Shown here one piece after another: positions 1-8,651 of a stretch of 54,472 nt of DNA. The first letter of the stretch is position 1. Each line of letters opens with the position of its first letter. Both the position numbers and the translations under genes were made by a program. The notes beneath the pieces are model-generated. The model was not told the origin of the DNA and searched no databases. It saw only the letters and a list, made by a program, of their open reading frames with translations. Origin of the DNA: Fischerella muscicola SAG 1427-1 = PCC 73103 (GTDB lineage: Bacteria > Cyanobacteriota > Cyanobacteriia > Cyanobacteriales > Nostocaceae). The stretch spans positions 1-54,472 of the forward strand of contig NZ_AJLJ01000077.1 of NCBI RefSeq assembly GCF_000317245.1, in the 5' to 3' direction.

Positions 1-512
1 CAAGATGGAGCTCTTATAACACCAGATTGAGGGGACGAGAAAGGGGGTACAGACTTAGCCCATGATCTCGGTTTTTCAATACCCTTTCTTTTTCCTGTTG
101 TAAGTGCCGCAATTTGGGTTTAATTTTTCTTCTATCTCCTCTCACTTTTTTTCTGTTACCTTTTTTACACCATGTTTTTATTCTGCTCACCCTTAGACAC
201 TTGTTAGAGAATCAGTTCACGGAAGTAATGGTTGTCAACGCTCAACACCTACTCTGAAAATAAATTTTCATCCGTTGTGCTGAACTATAAGTTCATGACC
301 CACTAAACTCCAGTGAGGAAGATATAGAAAGATAAAACTTCTGCTAGAGAAACAGAGCAACAATGAATACAAGCCAGACAACATTGAGAAATATATTATA
401 TAATCATCACACATAAAAAATCCGATTTCTATAATAAATCGGATTTTAAATCCTGCGTATAAACCAGTTATCAGTGAGCACGTAATTATCATTATATTCA
501 CTGTTAGCTGAA
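1..512. other. Intergenic, no gene recognised
   Basis: No convincing coding region is visible on either strand. An 86-codon minus-strand frame at 268-528 has no recognisable domain and overlaps the end of rtcB and its probable terminator, so it is not called. The only structure I can support is the hairpin at 415-447. Confidence 0.6.
415..447 (-). terminator. Probable terminator of rtcB
   Basis: The arms AAAATCCGATTT and AAATCGGATTTT pair around a 7-nt loop. The hairpin lies about 66 bp past the rtcB stop. On the minus strand the stem is flanked by a T-run, as expected for an intrinsic terminator. Confidence 0.6.
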
Positions 513-1694
513 TTAGCCTTTCACACATACAACTTGCTTGAGTGCAGCTACAACTTCTACTAAATCAGCTTGATTTGCCATTACTTGCTCAATAGGTTTA
601 TACGCTCCAGGAATTTCATCTAAAACACCTGTATCCTTGCGACATTCTACACCCTCGGTTTGCTCGATTAAATCATCAAGAGTATAAACATTTTTTGCCT
701 TATTTCTTGATAGTAAGCGTCCAGCGCCGTGGCTACAAGAACAGAAACTATTAGCACAACCTTTACCTTTGACAATGAAGGATTTTGCTCCCATTGAACC
801 AGGGATAATACCATAATCTTCTGTTTGGGCGCGAACTGCACCTTTGCGAGTTACATATACTTCCTCACCGAAATGTAATTCTTTTTCTGCATAGTTATGA
901 TGGCAATTTACCTCTAATAAAGGTTTTGTCGCTTTTCCACCCGCTAGATGCTTTTCGATAATGCGCTTGAAACGCACCATCATCACATCGCGGTTAAAAC
1001 GTGCATATTCTTGCGCCCACTGTAAATCATGCCAATAGGATTGGAATTCTGGCGTATTAGTCACAAAGTAGGCTAAATCTGGATCAGGTAATTTATTACC
1101 TGCCATTTTTGCTAATTCTTTAGCTGTACTAATGTGAGACTGTGCCAGCATATTGCCAATATTACGTGAGCCAGAATGCAACATCAACCAAACTTGGTTC
1201 TCTGTATCGAGACAAACTTCTAAAAAATGATTTCCACCACCGAGAGAACCCATTTGTCGCATCGCTTTTTCTTGTAAGTTTTTTACTCCTGGATGCAAGT
1301 CGTTAAACTCTCGCCATTTTTGCCAATTAGTTACAGATTTTTCAATTTCTTTATTGTCGTTGAAACCTGTAGGAATTGCTGCTTCAATATCCAAGCGAAT
1401 TTTCTTTAGTTTTCCTTCTAACTGTTCACCTTTAAATGGTGTTTTGATAGCAGCCATACCGCAACCAATATCAACACCCACAGCCGCAGGAATAATTGCT
1501 TCTTTGGTTGCAATCACAGAACCAACCAAGGCTCCTTTACCTAAGTGAACATCTGGCATTAATGCCACGTGTTTAAATACAAATGGTAGTGAAGCCACAT
1601 TTTTTGCCATCTTGGTTTCTTCTGAACCCAAGGGGTGATTTGCCCAAGATAAAACTGGGGATGCTGTGGAGATTTCTAACTCTTCGTAAGGCAT
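513..1694 (-). CDS. rtcB: RtcB-family RNA ligase
   Basis: A 393-aa RtcB-family protein; the family joins 2',3'-cyclic-phosphate or 3'-phosphate RNA ends to 5'-OH ends with GTP and Mn2+ in RNA repair. Visible family motifs are MPDVHLGKG (about residues 46-54), VGVDIGCGM (72-80, metal-binding Asp and Cys), GGGNHF (152-157), HSGSRN (173-178), HHNYAE (265-270) and SHGAGR (321-326, whose His is the guanylylated residue in characterised members). The length is near the bacterial norm of about 400 aa. I chose the ATG at 1694 over the TTG at 1706. No archease or rtcA neighbour is present, and the gene is divergent from the methyltransferase. The family call is firm; the RNA substrate is unknown. Confidence 0.93.
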   Translation of the reverse strand: MPYEELEISTASPVLSWANHPLGSEETKMAKNVASLPFVFKHVALMPDVHLGKGALVGSVIATKEAIIPAAVGVDIGCGMAAIKTPFKGEQLEGKLKKIRLDIEAAIPTGFNDNKEIEKSVTNWQKWREFNDLHPGVKNLQEKAMRQMGSLGGGNHFLEVCLDTENQVWLMLHSGSRNIGNMLAQSHISTAKELAKMAGNKLPDPDLAYFVTNTPEFQSYWHDLQWAQEYARFNRDVMMVRFKRIIEKHLAGGKATKPLLEVNCHHNYAEKELHFGEEVYVTRKGAVRAQTEDYGIIPGSMGAKSFIVKGKGCANSFCSCSHGAGRLLSRNKAKNVYTLDDLIEQTEGVECRKDTGVLDEIPGAYKPIEQVMANQADLVEVVAALKQVVCVKG

Positions 1695-1794
1695 ATTTTT
1701 GCACAATTAATCGCTAATATTTATTTGGTAGTTGTGGACAAAAGATAATAAGTAACAAAAATAACTCATCATAACTTTTGAAATCAAAAATCGC

Positions 1795-1822
1795 TACCTT
1801 TGGTAGGTATTACGTTTATAAT
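1795..1822 (+). promoter_or_regulatory. Possible promoter with small inverted repeat
   Basis: A perfect TATAAT lies at 1817-1822. Just upstream is a CTACC/GGTAG inverted repeat around TTT, which could be an operator overlapping the -35 region. It would serve the methyltransferase/HAD unit. There is no good -35 match, so this is tentative. Confidence 0.25.
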
Positions 1823-1962
1823 ACACTTGTAGTACAAAAGAATCTAAATGTCAATCTGATTTCTTGATAAAAAACCTGCTTTGACAAAAATATATTAAAA
1901 TTTGTAAATAAAATGAGTGTTATGGATACAACTTCAAAAGCTGATCAAATCTCAAAAATCCT

Positions 1963-2880
1963 ATGGCGGTTCGTAATAACACAATCTGGGAGCGCTTTTT
2001 ATCACCTGTAGTACGCCTTTTCATCAATGAAGAAGAGTTACAGCGTTACGCCAAGAGTGTGGATTGGGATAAAGAAAGCGATCGCTTTCGACGTGCTGAT
2101 GTGACAATCCCTACTTACTATAGTAACCAAAATTTTCACGGCATAGAAGGCGGATATCTCAACTCTGGTGCTGCGGTTAGCTACGATGCTGTTACTCAAT
2201 ACGTTTTACCACCGAACGAAACTTGGATACGTCAGGCTTTGATTGATGCGATCAAAGTTGTACCGCAACGGATAATAGACTTAGGCTGCGGTACAGGTTC
2301 GACAACATTAATGCTCAAGCAGGCTTTTCCTGACGCCGAAGTTATTGGTTTGGATTTATCCCCTTACATGTTAGTCAGGGCTACTCATAAAGCCGAAAGT
2401 GCTAATTTGCATATACATTGGCGACATGGAAATGCGGAAAATACGAAATTATCAAGTAACACTTTTGACTTAGTGACAGCGAGTTTGTTGTTTCATGAAA
2501 CGCCACCAGCAATTTCTGAGGCGATTCTGCGTGAAGCATTTCGCTTATTACGCGTTGGTGGACAAGTGGTAATCTTAGATGGAAACCAGAAGACCCTACG
2601 TCAAACAGAATGGCTCAATGATGTATTTGAAGAACCTTATATTCGTGAGTATGCAAATGGTAGTGTGGATGCGTGGATGTGTGCAGCAGGATTTGCAGCA
2701 GTACAAACTCAGGATGTGTGGTGGACAAATCAGGTAACTAGTGGTAGCAAACCAATTTCCACAACAGAAGAAACTGTGCAAACACAAAGGCGACAGTACA
2801 CTCCAACCTCACCAGATAGCATACTGGATAATAAGGATTTACAGGGTTTTCCATCTCCAGCTTTTGATACAACAGCATGA
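1963..2880 (+). CDS. Class I SAM-dependent methyltransferase
   Basis: A 305-aa protein with a Rossmann-type methyltransferase core. Motif I is DLGCGTG (residues 106-112), and the acidic loop after strand 2 is EVIGLDLS, with Asp131 likely binding the SAM ribose. The later strands FDLVTASLLFHE and LLRVGGQVVILDG resemble the Methyltransf_11/25 families. About 90 N-terminal residues precede the core and may form a substrate cap. The stop overlaps the start of the HAD gene by 4 bp (ATGA), so the two are probably translationally coupled. No clear Shine-Dalgarno precedes the ATG, and an ATG at 1922 is in another frame. The substrate cannot be predicted. Confidence 0.88.
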   Translation: MAVRNNTIWERFLSPVVRLFINEEELQRYAKSVDWDKESDRFRRADVTIPTYYSNQNFHGIEGGYLNSGAAVSYDAVTQYVLPPNETWIRQALIDAIKVVPQRIIDLGCGTGSTTLMLKQAFPDAEVIGLDLSPYMLVRATHKAESANLHIHWRHGNAENTKLSSNTFDLVTASLLFHETPPAISEAILREAFRLLRVGGQVVILDGNQKTLRQTEWLNDVFEEPYIREYANGSVDAWMCAAGFAAVQTQDVWWTNQVTSGSKPISTTEETVQTQRRQYTPTSPDSILDNKDLQGFPSPAFDTTA

Positions 2881-3605
2881 CTTTAAAGGCAGTTCTGTTT
2901 GATTTTAATGGCGTCATCATTGATGATGAGTCCATCCACCTCCAACTAATTGATGAGATTCTGATTCAAGAAAATCTCCAACCTCAACGTCGAGATGAAC
3001 GCCAAGCTTCTCTCGGTCGAAGCGATCGCGCCTGTTTTCAGGATTTACTAACTCGTCGCGGTAGAGTTATGAGTGAACAATACTTAACTCAACTGTTGAC
3101 CAAAAAGGCACAGTTATATGCACAGGAAATAGAAAAACTTGAAAAATTGCCTTTGTATCCGGGTTTAGATGACTTGATCTTTCAAGTGCGATCGCGCAAC
3201 TTAAACTTAGCTTTAGTCAGTGGTGCTATTCGTCAAGAGATCGAACTCGTTTTAGAACGTGCAAAACTCACTGAATACTTTCCTGTAATTGTCGCTGGAG
3301 ATGACATCACCACAAGTAAACCAGAACCCGATGGTTACTTGTTAGCAGTAGAACGCCTCAACCAAGCATATCCAACTTTGAATCTACAACCAAGCGAGTG
3401 TTTAGCAATTGAAGATACCCCAGCTGGTATCCAAGCAGCAAAACGTGCTGGTATGCAAGTTGTGGGTATAGCGAATACTTACCCCTTCCATATGCTTCAG
3501 CGTCTAGCAAATTGGACTGTAGACTATCTCACTGATTTAGAACTAGAACGCATCCAGGAACTGTATTCACAAAAACAGTGCCAACCAACCGCAGGTGAGT
3601 GTTAA
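2877..3605 (+). CDS. HAD-superfamily hydrolase, beta-phosphoglucomutase-like
   Basis: A 242-aa HAD subfamily I protein with an alpha-helical cap. Motif I reads LFDFNGVIID: the nucleophile Asp9 is present but the usual second Asp is Asn11. Motif II is ALVSGA (Ser115), motif III uses Lys148 in TSKPEPDGY, and motif IV is AIEDTPAG (Glu179-Asp180). The family dephosphorylates or isomerises small phosphometabolites such as sugar phosphates. The gene overlaps the methyltransferase stop by 4 bp and ends 34 bp before tRNA-Ala. The Asp-to-Asn change at the general acid/base position may alter activity. Confidence 0.88.
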   Translation: MTLKAVLFDFNGVIIDDESIHLQLIDEILIQENLQPQRRDERQASLGRSDRACFQDLLTRRGRVMSEQYLTQLLTKKAQLYAQEIEKLEKLPLYPGLDDLIFQVRSRNLNLALVSGAIRQEIELVLERAKLTEYFPVIVAGDDITTSKPEPDGYLLAVERLNQAYPTLNLQPSECLAIEDTPAGIQAAKRAGMQVVGIANTYPFHMLQRLANWTVDYLTDLELERIQELYSQKQCQPTAGEC

Positions 3606-3639
3606 CATAAGAAATTGTTGGTTGTTAAACAACCAATCT

Positions 3640-3712
3640 GGGGAATTAGCTCAGCTGGTAGAGCGCTGCGATCGCACCGCAGAGGTCAGGGGTTCGAGTC
3701 TCCTATTCTCCA
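3640..3712 (+). tRNA. tRNA-Ala (anticodon CGC)
   Basis: A complete 73-nt cloverleaf. The acceptor stem GGGGAAT/ATTCTCC contains the G3:U70 wobble pair that is the alanine identity element. The anticodon stem CTGCG/CGCAG encloses loop ATCGCAC with anticodon CGC at 3673-3675. The T-arm is AGGGG-TTCGAGT-CTCCT and the discriminator is A. The 3' CCA is not encoded. A HIP1 octamer GCGATCGC (3669-3676) spans the anticodon stem and loop. Confidence 0.97.
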
Positions 3713-3840
3713 TTTACCTTAAACCCATATACAGCAACCATTTCAATGATTTTTAACAGATAAATTTGGGTGCTTATATTGTCAATAATCATAGCTTGAA
3801 ATACGGCAAATCAGGATAATCCTAGATAATTACTAGATGA

Positions 3841-4077
3841 CGCAGTAAGTTGGATGCTCAAACACTGACCAAATACAAAATTATCACAGACCATCTCAAA
3901 GAAGTTTTCAACAACAAACCAGCCTACGAAATCAACGAAGTACATACCGAAAAATTTAAAAAATTTCTCCTTGAACGACAAAAACCGATTACAGTCCGCG
4001 ATCGCTTATCGGTTTTAAAGTCTTGTTGGGCTTGGGCAATTAAACACAAGCTCCTTCCCGAAAATAATCAAGCTTGA
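3841..4077 (+). pseudogene. Tyrosine recombinase (integrase) N-terminal fragment
   Basis: An open frame of about 78 codons after the stop at 3838-3840. It resembles the SAM-like core-binding domain of phage-type integrases (NEVHTEKFKKFLLER, then TVRDRLSVLKSCWAWAIKH). The first possible start is TTG at 3850. The C-terminal catalytic domain (R...HxxR...Y) is absent, and the frame ends after about 75 aa where a full integrase would have about 350-400. It lies 128 bp downstream of tRNA-Ala, a usual integration target. I infer a relic of an integrated element; no second copy of the tRNA 3' end was found. Confidence 0.6.
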
Positions 4078-4106
4078 GGGAGTTTGGTTAGCAAAGTTTC
4101 TATCCA

Positions 4107-4286
4107 TCAATTCTGTACCTCAAAGATTTGGGAGCAGGAGTGACTCGAACCGACCACGCGCCCGTTGCGTTGGGAGGCTACTGCTTGGCCCACAAGATCT
4201 ACAAGCATCTCTTCATTTTCCGGCGTTTTAATGCTTTTTGGTGTAAATCGGATGCTTCCAGACCAGTTTATCCATTCTCGTTGCAT
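4107..4286 (-). pseudogene. Sugar-1,4-lactone oxidase N-terminal stump
   Basis: A 59-codon minus-strand frame starting MQREWINWSGSIRFTPKSIK and reaching RVVGSSHS. This matches the start of the FAD-binding (PCMH-type) domain of D-arabinono-1,4-lactone oxidase-like enzymes, including the GxGHS FAD-attachment region, here SSHS. Homology stops after SHS and a stop follows ten codons later, so about 85% of a roughly 430-aa enzyme is missing. It lies 28 bp downstream of the glucosidase gene on the same strand and was probably the second gene of that operon. The truncation point adjoins the integrase stub. Confidence 0.68.
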
Positions 4287-4314
4287 ATCTCGACCTCGTG
4301 ACTATCGCTTGGTT

Positions 4315-6501
4315 TTAAACTTTCACAGATTCTTCTACACTCCAAGGCTGCCAAGTTTGCTGCTTAACTTCAACATCACCTTCTTGAACCGCAGCATCCC
4401 ATTTTGTACTTTCTCCATCCCGCCAGAACCGCAGATCAACCACCGCCTTACCAACTTCCACACGTCGCAGTGTCAATTCTGGCAACCATTCGGGTAAATA
4501 GGGATCTACGTGCAGGCGATTATTCGGGGCATCCGCCTGCAAACCGAGAATTGCTTGTAAAATTTGAAATACACATGCTGCTGCCCATGCTTGAGGTACG
4601 TTTGCCTCTATGTACTGTACGGGAAAGGTTCCAGGCTCTTTTTCAACACCTGCGTAAAGCTCCGGTAGACGGTAATTGCTAAAAAGGCTACCAGCCTCGA
4701 AAATTCCTAAAGCAACATCAGCTACTTCTTGAGAAAAACCATATCTTTTCAGTCCCAAGGCAATGATACTGTTATCGTGGGGCCAGACGGAGCCGCGATG
4801 ATAAGAAAACGGATTATATGCAGAATTTTGTGTAGATAAAGTGCGAATGCCCCAGCCAGTCCACAAATCTGGTGCAAATAAGCGCTTAATCACACGTTCA
4901 GCACGTTCTGGGCTAATAATACCACTCCATAGACAGTGACCGGGATTGGAAGATACTGTTTTGACTGGTTTTTTGTCTGGGTCGAGGGTAAAAGCATAAA
5001 AACCAATGTCATCACACCAAAAGCTTTCTTCAAATGACTGACGCAATTTTGCAGCTTTGCTGCGTAAATCACCGGAAAATTCCTTTTCCCCTAACACATC
5101 AAATACTTCTGCCATCCGCATCCAAGCATCAAAGACATAACCTTGCAACTCACACAAAGCCTTGGGTGCTTTCACCTGAGTGCCATGTGGGTAGACAATG
5201 GCATCACCAGAATCTTTCCAACCTTGGTTTTCTATTCCATAACCCGAATTGCAGCGCATTTGGTACTCTTGAAAACCATCACCGTCAAGATCACCATATT
5301 TATCAATCCACTCTAAGCAGCGCAAAGCCACATCTCGCTGTTCGTGCAGTAGCGAAGTATCTCCCAGCCATTTCCAAGCTTCGTGTAACAGAATTAAATA
5401 CAGTGGTGTGGCATCAGCAGTGCCATAGTAAGGCGTGTGGGGAATTTGCCCTAAACGTGCCAACTCTCCAGTGCGAATTTCATGTAAAATCTTGCCTGGT
5501 TGAGCATCGCGCCAATCATCCAACTCGGTAGCTTGCAATTGACCCAGTTTTTTGAGAGTTCCGAGGGCAAAGCCTGCATGAGTGATCATATTTTGCAAGC
5601 TAACTATTATACTGTCTCGACCAAAAACCGTTACAAACTTAGGAACACCAGCCGCAGGTATCCAGACATCGGGTGCAAGGTCATAATCATAAAGTCGCAG
5701 CGCACCGATATCTTCCACAGACTGACGATAGAGTAAGTTCAAATTCTCATTTGTACTCTTGAGTTCGGTAACGCTATCAACCCACTGATAATGTAGGCGT
5801 TCAATTTCTGTGTTAATAATGTTCCTATCGACGGCTGTTTTGTAGGAGAAATCCACTGTAGAGCGTACACGACCGTTGTCAACTAAGATGTAATTGCAAC
5901 TAGCGTGCCAGCTTTCTGTTGGTTCTAATTTGACTTCAAAAGTGATGCGACCGTTGGCAGAATGAGGCGTGGATGTACAGTTATGAATTTGATAAATTAA
6001 GCAGCGATAAAAATCACCATTAGTATAGCTGGTACGTAACTCTTTTTTCTCCCTATCCCATGTAGTTTCAATACGTCCTCGTCGGACAAATTGCCGCGTT
6101 TCTACTTCAAAAATATCAGCAAAATCTGAGCGCATGGCAATTTCCAAATTGAAGCTAACTGGTTCAGCACCATAATTGGTTAAATCCAGTTCCTCATGGA
6201 TTCCTTCTTCAACTGTTCTACTAATAATAAGTGATACAGAACCTTCAGAAACTTTGCCGTTTCTACTGGTAAATTCTGGGTTGGTCAGGTAAACCCGTGC
6301 AGTGTAATAGGTGGTCGTAGTGGAACTCAGACGAGTCCAAGGGTAACCGTCAATATAGCAGGCATAGTAACTCAAATAACGAGTATCATCGCAAAAAATA
6401 CCTTGATGCCCATCATGATGAATATATCCATTTAAATCAGTCACCATAAAGGTACTGCCATGATTAATAGTTAAAATTGGTGAACCAACACTAATTCGCA
6501 T
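4315..6501 (-). CDS. Amylo-alpha-1,6-glucosidase-like (glycogen debranching family) enzyme
   Basis: A 728-aa cytoplasmic protein with two parts. Residues 1-about 230 form a beta-sandwich of the GDE_N type (TFMVTDLNGYI, FCDDTRYLSYY). Residues about 270-700 form an (alpha/alpha)6 barrel with FGRDSIIVSLQNM, NQGWKDSGDAI, HCLWSGIIS and YHRGSVWPHDNSI. This architecture is annotated as amylo-alpha-1,6-glucosidase; the natural substrate in cyanobacteria is uncertain (glycogen branch or another glucoside). GGAG precedes the ATG. It is probably the first gene of a unit that once continued into the lactone oxidase stump. The length is typical for the family. Confidence 0.85.
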   Translation of the reverse strand: MRISVGSPILTINHGSTFMVTDLNGYIHHDGHQGIFCDDTRYLSYYACYIDGYPWTRLSSTTTTYYTARVYLTNPEFTSRNGKVSEGSVSLIISRTVEEGIHEELDLTNYGAEPVSFNLEIAMRSDFADIFEVETRQFVRRGRIETTWDREKKELRTSYTNGDFYRCLIYQIHNCTSTPHSANGRITFEVKLEPTESWHASCNYILVDNGRVRSTVDFSYKTAVDRNIINTEIERLHYQWVDSVTELKSTNENLNLLYRQSVEDIGALRLYDYDLAPDVWIPAAGVPKFVTVFGRDSIIVSLQNMITHAGFALGTLKKLGQLQATELDDWRDAQPGKILHEIRTGELARLGQIPHTPYYGTADATPLYLILLHEAWKWLGDTSLLHEQRDVALRCLEWIDKYGDLDGDGFQEYQMRCNSGYGIENQGWKDSGDAIVYPHGTQVKAPKALCELQGYVFDAWMRMAEVFDVLGEKEFSGDLRSKAAKLRQSFEESFWCDDIGFYAFTLDPDKKPVKTVSSNPGHCLWSGIISPERAERVIKRLFAPDLWTGWGIRTLSTQNSAYNPFSYHRGSVWPHDNSIIALGLKRYGFSQEVADVALGIFEAGSLFSNYRLPELYAGVEKEPGTFPVQYIEANVPQAWAAACVFQILQAILGLQADAPNNRLHVDPYLPEWLPELTLRRVEVGKAVVDLRFWRDGESTKWDAAVQEGDVEVKQQTWQPWSVEESVKV

Positions 6502-6911
6502 AGCTTACTCCGGAAAATTTATTTAAAGTTTTTTATATCTGAGTACACCTCAATAAAGTTTGTCACTTGGAAATACAAGCAAGCAAAAAAATGTGTCACA
6601 ACAATTAAAAATTCAAAATTAGAATCCCCTAAATAAATGATGAAGCCAGAAAAAGAATTTTTCTGTTCATAACTTCTCCTTTGAAAGTTTAAGTGAAAAG
6701 CAAGGCAATGATTACTTGAGAATTGCAAAAGAAGCTGTTTAAAGGTTTGCTTTATCTTGAGTGATTTCAGAATGCTTTACATCCACCGATGGTTGTAGCA
6801 CTTAATTTTAAATTCCATAGTTACAATTTCTGCAATTGAATCTTCAAAATTCCATATCAAATAAATCCAAGAAATAGAGAATCACACCTTACGTACGATC
6901 GCTTTTCTTGC
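6502..6911. other. Intergenic region upstream of the glucosidase gene
   Basis: An AT-rich 410-bp gap between two minus-strand genes. It should hold the promoter of the glucosidase gene, but I see no clear -35/-10 pair. A 69-codon frame at 6519-6728 (minus) has no recognisable domain and is not called. No copy of the shared stress motif is present. Confidence 0.5.
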
Positions 6912-8621
6912 TCATTTGCTCAAAGATGGGGAATACATTTCATCTACTGATTGAAAGAGATTGAGTTTTTGCAGATATGTCCAAAGCTTGAAGACATCAG
7001 CAGGTTGGGTACGATAACCGATATACCCATCTGGACGAATCAGATAAAGACACTCGCCTGTGGCACTGTAGCGATGATGACACTTGCCTTGAGGGTCAAG
7101 TAGTACTGATAGTACTGATTTGAACCACTCTAACTCTTCTGGTATTTGGGAATTCAATAGCACGATATGTACGTCTATGCGATCGCGACATTTTTCCTCA
7201 ACTTCTTCGGCTATCTGGCTCAACTTGACACAATTGACTTTTTGTGTTATATTACCGCCAAACAATAAAAGATTGTGTTTCAAATCAGACAACACTTGAA
7301 ATAAGCGTTTTCTTTCATTTACTGTCTCAATTATAACATCGGGTGTGCGATCTCCAGCTTGCGGTTGAGCATGAAAATCCCACCAATCTATTAGATTTGG
7401 TTCCTTTGGATGCAAAGATATCAGAAATGGGTGGTCTTCTTCAACAATGGGACTATGCCGATAATTCACATTCAGTTCAGACACGGTATTACGGATGCGT
7501 TGTTGGACGCTCTCAAAATTTGTAGCAAATTTAGCAGCATAATTCCGTATCTGCGTGAAAATCGGGTTGCGTACAGTGATCGCTCGTGTAGCCAATCCTG
7601 TACTAGCTAGTAAAGATTTCGAGATTGGTTCACGTTCCGCCTGATATGAGTCAAGTAACTCTGTTGTTGCCTGGTTTTGGATAACTAAAGCTAGCTTCCG
7701 AGCCAGATTATAGGCGTCTTGTAGACCCGTATTCATTCCCTGACCACCAACTGGACTGTGGGAAGATAAAGCATCACCTGCAACAAATACACGACCTGCT
7801 CGACACTTGCCAACCATCCGCTGACGAATACGGAAGGTGCTTGTCCACAACGGGTTAGTCAATTGGGTTTCGAGATGCGATCGCTCATGAGCGAGTTGTT
7901 CAAACAGTTTTAAATCTGGGCCTTCAGGTAGCGACATATCGGGTGTTAAGTCGGCAATAATTCGCCAGTAGTTCTCCTCTGGTAGTGGAAAAACTGCAAA
8001 CACGCCGTCAGAATTAAGAAATATGTGAACCTCGTTGGGTGATAGACTCCAATTAGTCTGCGCGTCCGCTAAGATAAACAAGCCTGGAATATTAGCGCCT
8101 TTATCCACTAGACCAACTTCTTGACGGACAGTACTGCGTGCGCCGTCACAACCAATCAACCAAGACGCTCTACAATTTTCCTCTTGTCCATCAGGATGGC
8201 AGAGTATGGCTGTAACACTATCAGCATCTTGCTGAAGACCAGTAAACGTGACAGACCGCTCAATTTTGACGCCGAGGTTTTCGACCAATCGTCCCAGAAT
8301 GTCTTCTGTCTGAGACTGTGGTAAGCACAGAACTAAAGGTAAGAAAGAATCGAGCTGATCTGAGCGTAAGTTGACAATGCGTTGGCGATCAGCATAAAAG
8401 TTAAATTGATTTAGCTTGCGACCGCGTTTTATTGCTTCTTCAGCTATACCCAAGTGGTCAAAGATTTCTAAGGTACGAGCAAAAACTGCTATTGCTTTAC
8501 TCGTTTTGGAGGGTTCTGGGTTTTTGTCAACTAGACGCGGCTTAATGCCATACCTAGCTAATTGTGCAGCTAATAGTAAGCCTGTCGGCCCAGCTCCTAT
8601 AATCAATACATCAACCGACAT
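6912..8621 (-). CDS. FAD-dependent monooxygenase (PheA/TfdB family)
   Basis: A 569-aa flavoprotein hydroxylase. The dinucleotide-binding GAGPTG is at residues 9-14, the DG motif CDGARSTVR near 159-167, and the second FAD motif VFVAGDALSSHSPVGGQGMN near 278-297. The C-terminal 150 aa resemble the thioredoxin-like domain of phenol-hydroxylase-type enzymes. The family inserts one oxygen atom into aromatic or polyketide-like substrates using NAD(P)H. The Shine-Dalgarno AGGAGGT lies 2 nt before the ATG at 8624 and 5 nt before the ATG at 8621, so I use the second. It starts 30 bp downstream of the rhodopsin stop and is probably cotranscribed from the motif at 9663-9694. The substrate is unknown; a role in retinal or carotenoid chemistry would be speculation. 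Confidence 0.86.
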   Translation of the reverse strand: MSVDVLIIGAGPTGLLLAAQLARYGIKPRLVDKNPEPSKTSKAIAVFARTLEIFDHLGIAEEAIKRGRKLNQFNFYADRQRIVNLRSDQLDSFLPLVLCLPQSQTEDILGRLVENLGVKIERSVTFTGLQQDADSVTAILCHPDGQEENCRASWLIGCDGARSTVRQEVGLVDKGANIPGLFILADAQTNWSLSPNEVHIFLNSDGVFAVFPLPEENYWRIIADLTPDMSLPEGPDLKLFEQLAHERSHLETQLTNPLWTSTFRIRQRMVGKCRAGRVFVAGDALSSHSPVGGQGMNTGLQDAYNLARKLALVIQNQATTELLDSYQAEREPISKSLLASTGLATRAITVRNPIFTQIRNYAAKFATNFESVQQRIRNTVSELNVNYRHSPIVEEDHPFLISLHPKEPNLIDWWDFHAQPQAGDRTPDVIIETVNERKRLFQVLSDLKHNLLLFGGNITQKVNCVKLSQIAEEVEEKCRDRIDVHIVLLNSQIPEELEWFKSVLSVLLDPQGKCHHRYSATGECLYLIRPDGYIGYRTQPADVFKLWTYLQKLNLFQSVDEMYSPSLSK

Positions 8622-8651
8622 CATTACCTCCTGATAAATATCGCGTTCTTC

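Noticed and set aside
268..528. 86-codon minus-strand reading frame
   Set aside because: No recognisable domain, overlaps the rtcB end and its terminator hairpin, composition unlike neighbouring genes.
1922..1962. Upstream ATG as an N-terminal extension of the methyltransferase
   Set aside because: It is in a different frame and ends shortly; the ATG at 1963 begins the conserved protein.
4128..4200. tRNA-Gly-like sequence on the minus strand (GGTTCGAGTC, CCTCCCAA)
   Set aside because: Arms do not pair, and the same bases encode a conserved lactone-oxidase N-terminus in one clean frame.
4165..4497. 110-codon plus-strand frame
   Set aside because: Antisense shadow of the lactone-oxidase stub and of the glucosidase C-terminus.
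6519..6728. 69-codon minus-strand frame upstream of the glucosidase
   Set aside because: No family features and no convincing ribosome site; lies in the expected promoter region.
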